64,000 nucleotides of DNA, taken from Lacicoccus qingdaonensis. Lineage in GTDB: Bacteria; Bacillota; Bacilli; Staphylococcales; Salinicoccaceae. Below are positions 41,916 to 54,587 of this stretch, piece by piece (position 1 is the stretch's first letter; each line of letters opens with the position of its first letter). The notes below the pieces were generated by a model that made no database searches, had not been told where the DNA came from, and worked only from the letters and a program-made list of their open reading frames with translations. The DNA is taken from assembly GCF_900101075.1 (NCBI RefSeq), contig NZ_FNFY01000009.1:20145-84144 (forward strand). Direction: 5' to 3'. A program made the position numbers and the translations under genes.

Positions 41916-42104
41916 CGCTATAAGCCTATATCAAAATCCCAAAGTATAGCGTCTGGACCTTGTGTACGCTATAATTCCATCAAATTGGCATGAGATATAG
42001 CGCAGCGGCCCGTCTTACGCTATAACTACACATCAAAAAGTTAAGATATAGCACAGACACCTGCTGTACGCTATAACTTGCTAAATTCCACTCAAGTTGT
42101 AGCG
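41916..42104. repeat. Array C: four exact 51-bp periods, keywords CGCTATA / TATAGCG
   Basis: CGCTATA starts at 41916, 41967, 42018 and 42069. Its inverted form TATAGCG (TATAGCA and TGTAGCG in the last two) starts at 41945, 41996, 42047 and 42098. Both series step by exactly 51 bp, with alternating gaps of 29 and 22 bp. The bases between keywords are weakly conserved. A possible single unit of another kind (ATGACACC at 42145, GGTGTCAT at 42170) follows. The array lies between hutI and the serS T-box. Confidence 0.92.
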
Positions 42105-42309
42105 CCAGTCATCAAATGGCATACTCAAGCTTTGAATCAGTGACATGACACCGTCAACTAAGGCCGGTTGGTGTCATAAATCTCATGAAAATGGCACGAA
42201 GTGCAGTTTATTCCGGATTTCATGACGCCCGGGCCAGACACACCCGCCTCATAAAACTTGCATTTTTTATAATCGCGTTATAAAATGACACCAAGTCAGT
42301 TTAATAATC

Positions 42310-42530
42310 ACTACTTTGAGGGAAGCAGTAGCATCATCTAATTTCAGAGAGACCATGGTCGGTGTGAATGGTCGGCAGATAATGTGAATTTCTATCCTTC
42401 GTATAAAAAGTAGCCGGCATGTAAAAATGTCGTTATGTAAATGAGATAGTGCCGGAAACCGGCGCTAATTTAGGGTGGCAACGCGTAATCAAAACCACGT
42501 CCCTTCAACAAGGGATGTGGTTTTTTTATT
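42310..42530 (+). promoter_or_regulatory. T-box riboswitch upstream of serS (serine)
   Basis: The T-box core AGGGTGGCAACGCG is at 42472-42485. The terminator hairpin AACCACGTCCCTT/AAGGGATGTGGTT with a T run is at about 42493-42527. Stem I lies around 42320-42415, with GGTGTGAATGG in the apical part and a candidate Ser specifier TCT near GAATTTCTATCC. Uncharged tRNA-Ser would stabilise the antiterminator and raise serS expression. The 5' boundary is approximate. Confidence 0.9.
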
Positions 42531-42536
42531 TTCTAA

Positions 42537-43841
<1,305 letters not shown>

Positions 43842-43910
43842 TAATAATATTAAATGCTCCTATTTTTACGTAGGAGCTTTATTGCGTATTGGAAAGGAAA
43901 GGGTGTTTAT

Positions 43911-44831
43911 TTGAAACAAAACGTTTCACTGGGTCAAACATTTCTTGCGATACTGGTCATATTTGTGTTCATCGCAATCACATCGTTGAGCGTTTTACTC
44001 GGTGCAGTTATTCTGCCGCTCGTCGTCTATTACCTGCTTAAAATCAAACATAAATCGAACTATCATTTCTGGCTGATATTCATCAGTTTCATGTTTCCTG
44101 CACTGCTGTTCCTCTCCCCTCTTCTATGGATATGGGTTGTGGTACTATATATACTGACTGCAGTGATTCATCATACACTGGCTAAAGGGTTCTCACAGGA
44201 GTTGACCCTGTTCTACGGTACTTTTGCATTGATGCTGAGTGTCGTCGGCGGTTTGAACATGCTCGTGTTCATGGGTGTCATCAATCCGCTGTCTGAAACA
44301 TTTTCAACATTCAGAAGCTGGTATATGGAACAGATTGAAAATATGGGCGGACTGAACGTCGGATTTGTAGATGCTGAAATGTTCAGTGCAGCGCTTACCC
44401 AGATGTTCGCGCAGCTGCCGGCATATATTACAGTCATCTCATTTTTTGTTATTCTATATACTGTATTGATGTTAAGATTGTTATTACAAAATAAAGAACT
44501 TCCGGCATGGTCATACATGTCGTTCAGCGAATGGGCGTTCCCGCGATTCATATTATATTTATTTTTCATTCTGTATATCGTTTCGCTCTTTACTACAACT
44601 GAAGACACATTCGGTACGATTATCAGCAACTCATATGTTTTAGTGGAATGGGCAGTATTCCTCCACGGGCTGAGCTTCTCCTATTTCTTCCTTCTGGAAA
44701 AAAAGGTGAACAAAGTTTTATCAGTCATCATATTGATTCCGCTGGCAATCATCAGACCATTGACACTCGTAATCGGACTGCTTGAAATGGTATTAAGATT
44801 CAGACTGTTGATGAAACTAAAAAGGAAGTGA
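43911..44831 (+). CDS. DUF2232 (YybS family) membrane protein
   Basis: A 306-residue membrane protein with about eight hydrophobic segments, the usual partner gene of gdpP (YybT) in Firmicutes. The start is TTG at 43911 with an AAAGGGTG site; an upstream in-frame ATG at 43854 has no ribosome site. It lies directly before gdpP, whose ribosome site is inside its 3' end. Function is unknown. Confidence 0.8.
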   Translation: MKQNVSLGQTFLAILVIFVFIAITSLSVLLGAVILPLVVYYLLKIKHKSNYHFWLIFISFMFPALLFLSPLLWIWVVVLYILTAVIHHTLAKGFSQELTLFYGTFALMLSVVGGLNMLVFMGVINPLSETFSTFRSWYMEQIENMGGLNVGFVDAEMFSAALTQMFAQLPAYITVISFFVILYTVLMLRLLLQNKELPAWSYMSFSEWAFPRFILYLFFILYIVSLFTTTEDTFGTIISNSYVLVEWAVFLHGLSFSYFFLLEKKVNKVLSVIILIPLAIIRPLTLVIGLLEMVLRFRLLMKLKRK

Positions 44832-44836
44832 ATCAG

Positions 44837-46810
44837 ATGTTCAACATTATCGATAAAAAACTAATTTATATCCCGTTTGGAATTGCAGCATTCCATGTAT
44901 TAGTGTTGAATATCTTTGTCATGGCCAATCACGTGCGATTAGGCCTTATCGTGTTATTATTCAGCATCATTTTAATGCTGGGTCTGTTTTTGTACCTGAT
45001 GCGTTCAATTACAAGCAGTGAGGAACGATCAAGAAAAATTGTATATGGGATAGCCGGCTCGAGAAAATATGCTGTGGATGAGCTTCCTGCAGGCTTGATT
45101 TTATTGAACGATGAAGATGAAATTGATTATATGAATCCGCAGATTTTAAATGTATTGACGGATGACAGTATCGGGGAACCGATTAACAAAGTGTTCTCCA
45201 ATATCATGACGTCGCTCAAGGCGAACAATATGAAAGTCATCGAGTCCACGTACCAAGATAAAAATTATCGTATCTTTTGGGAAGAAGAGCACAAGGCGCT
45301 TCATCTGCTTGATATTACAAAAGAACGTCAGCTACAGAAGCGTGTTGAAGAAAAGACACCGGTCATCGGAATTTTATTCCTCGATAACTATGACGATGTC
45401 ACACAAAACATGAGTGAAGCTTTAAAGAGTGAGCTGAACAACACGATCACGAATACGATCAATGACTGGGCCAACCGTCATAACGTCTATATCAGACGTT
45501 TTTCACAGGATCGTTTCATCATCGTCCTAAACTCGAAAATATTGAATGATATTGAAGATACAAGGTTCAATCTGCTGGATGAAGTGCGGGACCGTTCCCA
45601 GGAAATCGGCGTACAGATTACGCTCAGCATCGGTATCGGTGAAGGGACCAACGAATATATCGAAATCGGTGAACTTGCCCAGTCATCTCTTGACCTCGCG
45701 CTTGGCCGCGGCGGTGACCAGGTGGCAATCAAAGCTGCAAACGGCAATGCCAGGTTTTACGGCGGTAAGACGGATCCTATGGAAAAACGGACACGGGTCA
45801 AAGCACGGGTTGTTGCACATGCGCTCAGAGATATTCTGCTCGAAGGCGACAATGTGCTGATCATGGGTCATAAACGTCCGGATATGGACTCAATCGGTGC
45901 ATCACTTGGTGTCGCAAGGCTTGCTTCGATGAACGGCATCCAGGCACACATCATTTTAAATGATGAGGATATCGATGATACGATGCAGAGGGTGATGGAT
46001 GAAATCACCGAACGTGAAGAGCTGATGGAACGTTTTGTGACAAGTGAAGATGCATGGGATCTGATGAATCCGAAGACGACCATCGTCGTTGTAGATACCC
46101 ACCGTCCGGGCATGGTGCTGGATGAAGACATTCTGAACAAGTCGACGCGTAAAGTTGTGATCGACCACCACAGACGCGGTGATGAAATCATCTCGAATCC
46201 TCTGCTCGTCTATATGGAACCTTATGCATCAAGTGCCAGTGAGCTTGTTGCCGAGCTGATCGAGTATCAAAATGTCGAGAAGAGATTGTCACGTATCGAA
46301 GCGACGGTCATGCTGACAGGGATCATCGTTGATACGAGAAACTACACATTGCGTACAGGATCGAGAACGTTTGACGCCGCAAGCTTCCTGAGAAGCCACG
46401 GTGCTGATCCGGTGCTTGCCCAGACATTCCTGAAGGATGATATCGATACGTTCATCGCACGCAGTGATTTAATCAAATCCGCAGAGATTTCAGAGAACGG
46501 CATAGCAATCGTCAAATCGGATGAAACAATGAGCTACCATCCGGTGACGGTTGCCCAGGCGGCAGATCAGCTGCTGCAGATTGAAGGTGTCAAAGCGTCG
46601 TTTGTCATGGCTTACCGTGAAGACGATTCGGTCGGCATTTCCGCCCGGTCATTCGGTGAAATAAACGTCCAGATCATTATGGAACAGCTTGGCGGCGGCG
46701 GTCATCTGACAAATGCGGCAACTCTCATAAAAGACCGCTCGATCGATGAGGCATATGAAGATTTGAATGAAGTAATTGATGAAGCTTTAAAAAACAGGAG
46801 TGAAGAATAA
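44837..46810 (+). CDS. gdpP: Cyclic-di-AMP phosphodiesterase GdpP
   Basis: A 657-residue membrane enzyme that hydrolyses c-di-AMP. The order is two N-terminal membrane segments (about 12-60), a PAS-like domain, a degenerate GGDEF domain (about 175-305) and the DHH/DHHA1 domain with metal motifs [20 protein letters not shown] and DHHRRGDE, ending in [10 protein letters not shown]. Loss of GdpP raises beta-lactam tolerance in staphylococci; here it is intact. It overlaps rplI by 1 bp. Confidence 0.96.
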   Translation: MFNIIDKKLIYIPFGIAAFHVLVLNIFVMANHVRLGLIVLLFSIILMLGLFLYLMRSITSSEERSRKIVYGIAGSRKYAVDELPAGLILLNDEDEIDYMNPQILNVLTDDSIGEPINKVFSNIMTSLKANNMKVIESTYQDKNYRIFWEEEHKALHLLDITKERQLQKRVEEKTPVIGILFLDNYDDVTQNMSEALKSELNNTITNTINDWANRHNVYIRRFSQDRFIIVLNSKILNDIEDTRFNLLDEVRDRSQEIGVQITLSIGIGEGTNEYIEIGELAQSSLDLALGRGGDQVAIKAANGNARFYGGKTDPMEKRTRVKARVVAHALRDILLEGDNVLIMGHKRPDMDSIGASLGVARLASMNGIQAHIILNDEDIDDTMQRVMDEITEREELMERFVTSEDAWDLMNPKTTIVVVDTHRPGMVLDEDILNKSTRKVVIDHHRRGDEIISNPLLVYMEPYASSASELVAELIEYQNVEKRLSRIEATVMLTGIIVDTRNYTLRTGSRTFDAASFLRSHGADPVLAQTFLKDDIDTFIARSDLIKSAEISENGIAIVKSDETMSYHPVTVAQAADQLLQIEGVKASFVMAYREDDSVGISARSFGEINVQIIMEQLGGGGHLTNAATLIKDRSIDEAYEDLNEVIDEALKNRSEE

Positions 46811-47256
46811 TGAAAGTAATTTTCCTAAATGATGTTAAGAATCAGGGTAAAAAAGGTGAAGTTAAAAATGTTGCGACCGGTTATGCACAGAACTTTTTGA
46901 TTAAAAAAGGACTTGCAGAGGAAGCGACACCCGGCAACCTTCAGAAATTGAAAGAGCACAACGAACAGGTTGCAGAAGAAAAAGAACAGGAATTGGTCGA
47001 TGCCCAATTGCTGAAAAAAGAACTTGAGTCCAAAGAAGTTGAAATAAAAACCAAATCCGGTGAAGGCGGACGTTTATTCGGCTCAATCAGTTCAAAACAG
47101 GTGGTCGAAGCCTTCAGCAAGCAGCACGACCTTAAAATCGACAAGAGAAAACTTGATATGGAACAGCCTTTGAAGAGTCTTGGCTACCATAAGATAAATG
47201 CAAAACTTCATCCGAAAGTAACTGCTGAAATAAAAGTTCATGTAGCAGAAAAATAA
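46810..47256 (+). CDS. rplI: 50S ribosomal protein L9
   Basis: A 148-residue L9 with the N-terminal signature [29 protein letters not shown], the long connecting helix and the C-terminal RNA-binding domain. It sits between gdpP and dnaB, as in other Firmicutes. Full length. Confidence 0.96.
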   Translation: MKVIFLNDVKNQGKKGEVKNVATGYAQNFLIKKGLAEEATPGNLQKLKEHNEQVAEEKEQELVDAQLLKKELESKEVEIKTKSGEGGRLFGSISSKQVVEAFSKQHDLKIDKRKLDMEQPLKSLGYHKINAKLHPKVTAEIKVHVAEK

Positions 47257-47285
47257 ATGATGCATATTGAAGGGAAGGATTGATT

Positions 47286-48674
47286 ATGAATGGCAATAAC
47301 CAGATGCCGCATGATGTTGAAGCAGAACAATCGGTATTGGGTGCGATCTTAGTCAATCCCGAAATTTTTATATCGATCTATGAAATACTGGATCCCGAAG
47401 ATTTCTACCGTAATGAACACCAGCAGATTTTTCATGCGATGGCGCTGCTCAGTGAAGAGCGGACACATATCGACCTCGTGACGCTGACCAATCAGCTGCG
47501 CACGATGGATCAGCTGAACGTTATCGGCGGACCGAGATATTTGGGTGAACTGTCAGAGTTTGTGCCGACGAGCTTGAACTGGACGTTCTACAGCAATATC
47601 GTCGCCAAATATTCACTGCGCAGAAGACTGATTGAAACAGTAAGTGAAATTGCGACGGACGGTTTTTCCGAAGAATTTGAAATCGAAGATATTTTGAATG
47701 AAGCCGAATCCAAAATCATGTCCATTTCAGAAGCACGCCGGAATGAAGGGTTCAAGTCGATGAAATCCGTCGTCCATGAAGTGTACGAGCAGGTCGAGGA
47801 AAGAGCCGGCCAGAAATCGATGACGACCGGTATCCCGACGGGCTACAGAGACCTTGACTTCATGACTTCCGGGTTCAACCGCAACGATCTGATCATTCTT
47901 GCAGCCCGCCCTTCCATGGGTAAGACGGCATTTGCACTGAATATTGCAGGTCACGTGGGGACGTCCCAGGACAAATATACGGTCGCAATTTTCTCACTGG
48001 AGATGGGTGCCGACCAGCTTGTCACAAGAATGATCTCTTCCAAAGGGATGATTGATGCCACCAAGCTGAGACAAGGTAACCTTGAACATCAGGACTGGGA
48101 TAATTTCACGACCGCAATCGGTCAGCTTGCAGACTCTAAAATATTCATCGATGACAGCCCGGGTATCCGTGTCAGTGATATCCGCTCTAAATGTATGAGA
48201 CTGAAACAGGAATACGGTCTGGATATGGTCATCATCGACTATCTCCAGCTCATTCAAGGTTCCGGTACACGCAGCAGCGACAACCGTCAGCAGGAAGTAT
48301 CGGAAATTTCACGTATGCTGAAATCATTGGCGCGTGAAATGCACTGCCCGGTCATCGCCCTGTCACAGTTATCAAGAAGTGTGGAATCACGTCAGGACAA
48401 GCGTCCGATGATGAGTGACCTGCGTGAATCGGGTTCGATTGAACAGGATGCGGATATTGTCGCATTCCTATACAGAGAAGACTACTATACCCGGGGCGAC
48501 GGCGAGGAAGAAAGTGCAGGCGCACAGAAGGAACAGGATGAAATTGAAATCATTCTGGCCAAGCACCGTAACGGTCCGACAGGTACGGTTAATTTAATAT
48601 TCAATAAGTCTTATAGTACCTTTTTTGACCAGGATAATAGAGATTTCGGGGATGGATACATCCCTCCGAACTAA
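47286..48674 (+). CDS. dnaB: Replicative DNA helicase
   Basis: A 462-residue hexameric helicase (named dnaC in Bacillus). The N-terminal domain starts MPHDVEAEQSVLGAILV; the RecA-like domain has Walker A ARPSMGKTAFALN, Walker B VIIDYLQLI and the C-terminal KHRNGPTGTVNLIF. ATG at 47286 has GGGAAGGA upstream, which is better placed than a TTG at 47280. Confidence 0.96.
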   Translation: MNGNNQMPHDVEAEQSVLGAILVNPEIFISIYEILDPEDFYRNEHQQIFHAMALLSEERTHIDLVTLTNQLRTMDQLNVIGGPRYLGELSEFVPTSLNWTFYSNIVAKYSLRRRLIETVSEIATDGFSEEFEIEDILNEAESKIMSISEARRNEGFKSMKSVVHEVYEQVEERAGQKSMTTGIPTGYRDLDFMTSGFNRNDLIILAARPSMGKTAFALNIAGHVGTSQDKYTVAIFSLEMGADQLVTRMISSKGMIDATKLRQGNLEHQDWDNFTTAIGQLADSKIFIDDSPGIRVSDIRSKCMRLKQEYGLDMVIIDYLQLIQGSGTRSSDNRQQEVSEISRMLKSLAREMHCPVIALSQLSRSVESRQDKRPMMSDLRESGSIEQDADIVAFLYREDYYTRGDGEEESAGAQKEQDEIEIILAKHRNGPTGTVNLIFNKSYSTFFDQDNRDFGDGYIPPN

Positions 48675-48677
48675 ATT

Positions 48678-48720
48678 TACGAATGTTTTTATATGGTGTA
48701 TATAAAAACGTTCGTATTTT
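48678..48720 (+). terminator. Terminator of the gdpP-rplI-dnaB transcript
   Basis: TACGAATGTTTTTATAT pairs with ATATAAAAACGTTCGTA, with one mismatch-type pair, followed by six T. Confidence 0.85.
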
Positions 48721-48791
48721 TTGTTGCATATTATTTAGTATATTGGTAAAATGTAGACGGTATTTCTATTGAATAAATTGGAGGCTCTTAA

Positions 48792-50078
48792 ATGTCTGGT
48801 ACAGTAATAGTTGGAACGCAGTGGGGAGACGAAGGCAAAGGTAAAATAACGGATTTCTTATCGGAAGATGCGAATATCATCGCACGTTTTTCAGGTGGAA
48901 ATAATGCAGGCCACACGATTCAGTTTGGCGGCGAGACTTATAAATTGCATCTGGTACCATCAGGAATTTTCTATAAAGATAAACTGTCCCTGGTGGGTAA
49001 CGGTGTCGTAATCGATCCACTGTCCATCATTAAAGAATTGGATGGTCTGATCGAGCGTGGTATAGATGTTGACAACCTGCGCATATCCAACAGAGCTCAA
49101 GTTGTTCTGCCGTATCATCTTGCTCAGGACGAATGTGAAGAGGAAGAACGCGGTGAAAACAAGATCGGTACAACAAAACGCGGCATTGGTCCGTGTTATG
49201 TGGATAAAGTCCAACGTATCGGCATCCGTATGGCTGATTTAATAGATGAAGAAGTATTTAAAAAGCGTCTGGATGAAAACTTGAAAATTAAAAATAAAAC
49301 GCTCAAGGCATTATATGATCACGAAGGCTTTGAATTCGATGATATTTACATTCCATACATGGAAGCAGCGAAACGCCTTGCGCCGTATGTTACAGATACT
49401 GCAAAAATTTTGGACGACGCATTCCAAAATGGCGAAAAGGTTTTATTTGAAGGTGCACAGGGTGTCATGCTCGATGTGGATCATGGTACGTACCCGTTCG
49501 TTACGTCCAGCAACCCGGTTGCAGGTAACGTGACTGTCGGCTGCGGCGTCGGTACTGCAAATGTGAAAAACGTGGTCGGCGTCTGTAAGGCATATACATC
49601 CCGCGTCGGTGACGGCCCCTTCCCTACCGAGCTGTTTGATGACAACGGGGAACACATCCGTGAAATCGGCCGTGAATACGGTACGACGACAGGCAGACCG
49701 CGCCGTGTCGGCTGGTTCGACTCTGTTGTCGTCCGCCATTCAAGAAGAGCGAGCGGCATCACTGATCTGTCCCTGAACTCAATCGACGTATTGAGCGGAC
49801 TGGATACGGTGAAAATCTGTACCGCCTACGAAATTGACGGTAAGGAAATTACAGAATATCCGGCAACTTTAAGTGCATTGAACCGTGCAAAACCGGTTTA
49901 TAAGGAACTTCCGGGCTGGAAAGAAGACATCACAGGTGTGAAGCACCTCGATGAACTGCCTGAAAATGCTCTGAATTACTTGCGTGAAATTGAAAGATTA
50001 TGTGACGTCAACGTCTCAATCTTCAGTGTCGGTCCCGACCGCAACCAGACAAATTTATTAAAAGACTTCCGGGCATAG
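48792..50078 (+). CDS. purA: Adenylosuccinate synthetase
   Basis: A 428-residue GTP-dependent enzyme joining IMP and aspartate in AMP synthesis. Motifs are [14 protein letters not shown], the NNAGHT loop, [14 protein letters not shown] and [13 protein letters not shown]. Full length. It stands alone between two terminators. Confidence 0.97.
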   Translation: MSGTVIVGTQWGDEGKGKITDFLSEDANIIARFSGGNNAGHTIQFGGETYKLHLVPSGIFYKDKLSLVGNGVVIDPLSIIKELDGLIERGIDVDNLRISNRAQVVLPYHLAQDECEEEERGENKIGTTKRGIGPCYVDKVQRIGIRMADLIDEEVFKKRLDENLKIKNKTLKALYDHEGFEFDDIYIPYMEAAKRLAPYVTDTAKILDDAFQNGEKVLFEGAQGVMLDVDHGTYPFVTSSNPVAGNVTVGCGVGTANVKNVVGVCKAYTSRVGDGPFPTELFDDNGEHIREIGREYGTTTGRPRRVGWFDSVVVRHSRRASGITDLSLNSIDVLSGLDTVKICTAYEIDGKEITEYPATLSALNRAKPVYKELPGWKEDITGVKHLDELPENALNYLREIERLCDVNVSIFSVGPDRNQTNLLKDFRA

Positions 50079-50097
50079 ATAGAATTTGAATTGATGA

Positions 50098-50134
50098 AAC
50101 CGCTGCAACCTTCGGGTTGTGGCGGTTTTTTGAT
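50098..50134 (+). terminator. Terminator of purA
   Basis: AAACCGCTGCAACC pairs with GGTTGTGGCGGTTT around a TTCG loop, followed by a T run. The 190 bp that follow (to about 50325) hold nothing I can identify. Confidence 0.85.
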
Positions 50135-50325
50135 GGGAAGTGCGAGCTGAAAACTGAGGTGCGATAAACTGCGCCTTATTTAACAGCTGGCAGCAATATC
50201 GGCATGGGCAGCCTGAACACATGGATGACGTGCTCCGCCCGCCCCTCCACTCTCAAATAAAAGACCTTCTTAAATTCAACTCACGCAATAAAATTCACTT
50301 CGGATAAAAAACTTTCATAAATAAG

Positions 50326-50355
50326 TTGAAATTAAAAATGTTCTCATGGTATACT
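50326..50355 (+). promoter_or_regulatory. Promoter of the tRNA-Glu/tRNA-Asp unit
   Basis: -35 TTGAAA (50326-50331), 18-bp spacer, -10 TATACT (50350-50355), 23 bp before the first tRNA. Confidence 0.7.
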
Positions 50356-50378
50356 ATATCTTGTGCCATATCCCACAT

Positions 50379-50450
50379 GGCCCGTTGGTCAAGCGGTTAA
50401 GACACCGCCCTTTCACGGCGGTAACACGGGTTCGAGTCCCGTACGGGTCA
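50379..50450 (+). tRNA. tRNA-Glu (anticodon TTC)
   Basis: A 72-nt cloverleaf: acceptor GGCCCGT/ACGGGTC, anticodon loop CTTTCAC with anticodon TTC, T-loop GGGTTCGAGTCCC, discriminator A. No CCA is encoded. Confidence 0.95.
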
Positions 50451-50478
50451 CTTTTTTTATTTAATTTAATATCATTAT

Positions 50479-50551
50479 GGTCCTGTGGTGTAGCGGTTAA
50501 CATGCCTGCCTGTCACGCAGGAGATCGCGGGTTCAATTCCCGTCAGGACCG
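50479..50551 (+). tRNA. tRNA-Asp (anticodon GTC)
   Basis: A 73-nt cloverleaf: acceptor GGTCCTG/CAGGACC, anticodon loop CTGTCAC with anticodon GTC, T-arm GCGGGTTCAATTCCCGT, discriminator G. It follows tRNA-Glu by 28 bp in one unit, as in staphylococci near the wal operon. Confidence 0.95.
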
Positions 50552-50556
50552 TCATC

Positions 50557-50591
50557 TAAAAGTCATCAACATCTTTGTTGGTGACTTTTTT
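50557..50591 (+). terminator. Terminator of the tRNA unit
   Basis: AAAAGTCATCAACA pairs with TGTTGGTGACTTTT, followed by T. Confidence 0.85.
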
Positions 50592-50722
50592 GCAGTCTCG
50601 AAACTGTAGGATAATGGATAATTTTGCTCAAAAATGATACATTAAACTTGGATTATTATAATATTTGATTATAATTATGAACGAAATTTATACAGAATGG
50701 ACGAGAAAAGTGAGGGAAGATA

Positions 50723-51424
50723 ATGGCTAAGAAAATTGTAGTAGTCGATGATGAACGACCGATTGCAGATATATTGGAATTTAATCTGGAAAAAGAGGGT
50801 TATGAAGTTCACAGTGCTTATGATGGCAACGATGCCCTGGAACTCATACTGGAAGTTGTGCCTGACATAGTGCTGCTGGATATCATGCTTCCGGGAATGG
50901 ACGGTATGGAAGTATGCCGTGAAGTGAGAAAGAAGTATGATATGCCTATCATCATGCTCACAGCCAAAGATTCAGAAATCGATAAGGTGCTGGGACTGGA
51001 GCTTGGAGCGGACGACTATGTAACCAAACCATTCTCTACCAGAGAACTGATTGCGAGAGTAAAAGCGAATCTGCGCCGCAATACTGCTCAGGCAAAGCAG
51101 GAAGAAGAACCGGATAATAATAATATACAAATAAAAAATATTACGATCATACCGGATTCCTATGCGATTAAAAAGAATGGTGAAAGCATAGATCTGACAC
51201 ATCGGGAATTCGAACTGTTTCACTATTTGACCAAACATATTTCACAAGTGATGACACGCGAACATTTGCTTGAGACAGTGTGGGGTTATGACTATTTCGG
51301 CGATGTGCGGACTGTGGATGTTACTGTACGGCGTCTGCGGGAGAAGATCGAAGATGATCCATCTCATCCCGAATATTTAATGACACGTCGTGGTGTGGGG
51401 TATTTCATCCAGGGCGACGAATAA
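50723..51424 (+). CDS. walR: Response regulator WalR (YycF)
   Basis: A 233-residue OmpR-type regulator: receiver domain with phospho-acceptor Asp in [16 protein letters not shown] and Lys in DDYVTKPF, and a winged-helix DNA-binding domain ending in [13 protein letters not shown]. It controls autolysins and wall turnover and is essential in low-GC Gram-positives. First gene of the walRKHIJ operon. Confidence 0.97.
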   Translation: MAKKIVVVDDERPIADILEFNLEKEGYEVHSAYDGNDALELILEVVPDIVLLDIMLPGMDGMEVCREVRKKYDMPIIMLTAKDSEIDKVLGLELGADDYVTKPFSTRELIARVKANLRRNTAQAKQEEEPDNNNIQIKNITIIPDSYAIKKNGESIDLTHREFELFHYLTKHISQVMTREHLLETVWGYDYFGDVRTVDVTVRRLREKIEDDPSHPEYLMTRRGVGYFIQGDE

Positions 51425-51439
51425 AGGGGCATTTTATAT

Positions 51440-53281
51440 ATGAAGCAGTTTTTAAGAAATCTGCAATCCTTGCATATTAAATTAGTGATTATATATGTGC
51501 TCCTGATTGTCATTGGGATGCAGATTATAGGCTTATATTTCACAAACACGCTTGAACGTGAACTCACTGAGAACTTTCAAGATAATATTGAAACTCAGGT
51601 CGATCTGATCGATACCCGGGTTAAAGAATTACATACAGAGTATGCCGATGATCAAGAAGGCATGAATGAGGAAGTTCAAAGTTTGCTGACGGAGTTCGGA
51701 AACCGTCCTGAAATTGAAGAGATACGTTTTGTGAATACCGACAATATTTTGATCGGTACCAGCCGTATTTCCAATGAACCGAACATCGGTTCACGTATCA
51801 ATCAGCCATTGACAGAAGAAGCAATCACGACAGGTTCGAGGAATGAAGAGATATTCGTTAACGTAAATCAGGATAATCAGCGCACATGGCTGCTCAATCA
51901 CCCGGTAGTCAATGAAGAACAAGTGCTGGGTGCTATTTATGTTGCGTCGAATATTGAAACGGTCTATCAGCAGCTGGAAGCCATCAACAATACTTTCATC
52001 ATAGCGACGATCATTTCCCTGATCATTACAAGCATCCTCGGAATCTTTATTGCGCGGACGATTACCAAGCCGATTACGGATATGAGAAACCAGGCGCTGT
52101 TAATGTCCGAAGGTGACTATACTTCCAGAGTTAAAATATACAGTAATGATGAAATCGGCGAACTTGCCGGCTCATTCAACATTTTATCAAAACGTGTGCA
52201 GGAAGCTCAGGCAAACACCGAGAGTGAAAGAAAACGTCTGGATTCGGTCATCACGAACATGTCCGAAGGTGTCATCGCAACGGACCGTAAAGGCCGCATC
52301 ACAGTAGTGAACGATATGGCACTGGACATGCTGGGCATTTCGAAAGATACGAATGTTCACGGTAAAAATATGCTTGAAATATTACAACTGGACGGCGAGA
52401 TGACGCTGGAGGACGTCCAGGAAATCAATGAAAGTCAGCTGTTGTTTACGGATGCCGACTACGAAGCGGCCATCCGTGTGAATTTCTCGACGATATTCAA
52501 AGATACAGGGTTTATGAATGGTTATATCGCGGTGCTTCATGACGTGACGGAGCAGGAGAAAATCGACAGCGAGCGCCGTGAATTCGTTGCGAATGTATCA
52601 CATGAACTGCGTACGCCGCTCACTTCGATGCGCAGCTATTTAGAGGCACTGCAGGAAGGTGCCTGGAAAGATACGACACTGGCGCCGCGTTTCTTAAGCG
52701 TGACGCGGGACGAGACGGACCGGATGATCCGTCTGGTTGAAGATCTGCTGCAACTTTCAAGAATGGATAATGCAGCCGAGGAGATAAATAAAGAGATTGT
52801 CGACTTCAATCTCTTTTTAAACCGGATTATCGACCGTTTTGAAATGACGCACAAAGGTGAAATGGAATTTATCAGAAACATACCTGAAACCGCGATTTTC
52901 TCTGAAATCGACATGGATAAGATGAGTCAGGTGCTCGATAACGTCATCTCAAATGCGATCAAATATTCCAACAGGGAACATAAACGTGTTGAATTCCATG
53001 TTAAGCAGAATTCACTCTATAACCGCATGACCATCCGCATCAAAGACAACGGCATGGGTATACCCGGCAACAAAGTCGACCGTATATTCGAACGTTTCTA
53101 CCGTGTGGACAAAGCCCGTGCGCGTAAAAAGGGAGGTACAGGTCTCGGACTTGCGATCTCCAAAGAAATTGTCGAGGCACATAACGGTCGTATATGGGCA
53201 AACAGCCTAGAAGGAGAAGGAACGACAGTATTCATCAACCTGCCTTGTGAAACGCTCGGGGAGGATGATTGGGATGAATAA
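51440..53281 (+). CDS. walK: Sensor histidine kinase WalK (YycG)
   Basis: A 613-residue membrane kinase: TM1 (about 14-34), extracellular PAS-like domain, TM2 (about 183-203), HAMP, cytoplasmic PAS ([17 protein letters not shown]), HisKA with the phospho-His in [19 protein letters not shown], and HATPase with N-box [11 protein letters not shown] and the G-boxes DNGMGIP and GGTGLGLAI. Overlaps walH by 8 bp. Confidence 0.97.
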   Translation: MKQFLRNLQSLHIKLVIIYVLLIVIGMQIIGLYFTNTLERELTENFQDNIETQVDLIDTRVKELHTEYADDQEGMNEEVQSLLTEFGNRPEIEEIRFVNTDNILIGTSRISNEPNIGSRINQPLTEEAITTGSRNEEIFVNVNQDNQRTWLLNHPVVNEEQVLGAIYVASNIETVYQQLEAINNTFIIATIISLIITSILGIFIARTITKPITDMRNQALLMSEGDYTSRVKIYSNDEIGELAGSFNILSKRVQEAQANTESERKRLDSVITNMSEGVIATDRKGRITVVNDMALDMLGISKDTNVHGKNMLEILQLDGEMTLEDVQEINESQLLFTDADYEAAIRVNFSTIFKDTGFMNGYIAVLHDVTEQEKIDSERREFVANVSHELRTPLTSMRSYLEALQEGAWKDTTLAPRFLSVTRDETDRMIRLVEDLLQLSRMDNAAEEINKEIVDFNLFLNRIIDRFEMTHKGEMEFIRNIPETAIFSEIDMDKMSQVLDNVISNAIKYSNREHKRVEFHVKQNSLYNRMTIRIKDNGMGIPGNKVDRIFERFYRVDKARARKKGGTGLGLAISKEIVEAHNGRIWANSLEGEGTTVFINLPCETLGEDDWDE

Positions 53282-54587
53282 AGAGAATATCAAATCAGCC
53301 GCACTTTTCCTTCTTGTGGTGACGAGTGCCGTGCTGACGATAATGGTCTGGAGCTATCAGCCGGAATTCTCTGAAATAGATACAGATATTGAAAGAACGT
53401 CGAATATCGGTCCCGGTGAACCCGTGGCCTTCAATTCGATCATGCGTGCTTATCAGCTCGTCTGGGTCGATGATACTGATATACAAGGAACGATAGAAGA
53501 AGAAGCTGTTGTCGGTATTCGTGAATATATAGACGGTACTGAAATAACGGATATCAATGTTTATAACAGCATAAGCAGGCTGACCCCGAGCATCGATGAA
53601 GACAATGGAGAAGAGTTCCTGATTGTTGATTATGCTTCCGATATGCCGACCAAATCATTGTTCAAAGTGCTGGACTTCACGTATGAAGGTGACTATCCGG
53701 ATTACAGTTATAACCGTATTATCGTTGATCTGGTCGATGAGCATGTGACTTTTTATTTAATAAATGAAGATCTGGACAGAGTTGCGGTAGCAACGACGAA
53801 TCTTGAAAGTTCTTATTTGAAATCACTGCTGTCTGCTCACGATCATCTGTTTGAAGAATATTCAGGTGTCATTACCAACCAGCAGACTTCCAACAATAAA
53901 ACGGCAATATACGGCCCGACAGAACCTGAGGATATGCCGGTGGAAAGCTTTTTATATAATGTGTTCAGTGCGGATGCGGTGAACAATATGCTGTTTTTAA
54001 ATGACAGTTTCGAAACGGAAGTCAGCGAAGAGACTTATGTCTATGAAGGCGATACGAATATTGCGACTTACAACAGTGAAACATATGCCTACTCCTACAA
54101 TAATTTAAGGGAGTCCCTGACCGGCAACAGCAACCCGCATCAGACGATACAAAACAGTTTCCATTTTCTGAACTCACATATCGGACTGGATCAGACGCAT
54201 ATATTGTTTGATTACTTTCCTGATGAAAATAATTCTGTATTCCGGTCTTCGATGAACGGATATTTCGTATTCAGTGATACCATACCGACGACAATGTCTG
54301 TGAAGTACGGACAGAATGCCGTTTATGAATACAACAGACCTTTAATCAGGGTGACTGCCCGGGTGCCCGGCGGCGAGGACCAGACTTTACCGCCGCTTGA
54401 AAGTGTCCGGTATGAAATTGCATTGAATGAAAATTATGACCTCCAGGATGTCACTAAAATAACGATCGGCTATAATATGGCCTTCTCTATAGATCAAAAT
54501 GAGATAAATGTTGTGCAGTATACACCATCATGGTATATCAAGTATGACGGAGAATGGATGCGGTTTGACGAAGGGGGTCTTGAGTAA
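53274..54587 (+). CDS. walH: WalH (YycH), regulator of WalK
   Basis: A 437-residue protein with one N-terminal membrane segment and a large extracellular domain. YycH interacts with WalK and YycI in the membrane to tune WalK activity. ATG at 53274 has GGGGAGG 9 nt upstream and gives [15 protein letters not shown]. Length is close to the staphylococcal protein. It overlaps walI by 1 bp. Confidence 0.9.
   Translation: MNKENIKSAALFLLVVTSAVLTIMVWSYQPEFSEIDTDIERTSNIGPGEPVAFNSIMRAYQLVWVDDTDIQGTIEEEAVVGIREYIDGTEITDINVYNSISRLTPSIDEDNGEEFLIVDYASDMPTKSLFKVLDFTYEGDYPDYSYNRIIVDLVDEHVTFYLINEDLDRVAVATTNLESSYLKSLLSAHDHLFEEYSGVITNQQTSNNKTAIYGPTEPEDMPVESFLYNVFSADAVNNMLFLNDSFETEVSEETYVYEGDTNIATYNSETYAYSYNNLRESLTGNSNPHQTIQNSFHFLNSHIGLDQTHILFDYFPDENNSVFRSSMNGYFVFSDTIPTTMSVKYGQNAVYEYNRPLIRVTARVPGGEDQTLPPLESVRYEIALNENYDLQDVTKITIGYNMAFSIDQNEINVVQYTPSWYIKYDGEWMRFDEGGLE

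Noticed and set aside
42145..42292. A fifth 51-bp array built on ATGACACC / GGTGTCAT
   Set aside because: The words occur, but the steps are 77 and 63 bp, not 51. At most one inverted pair 25 bp apart is supported.
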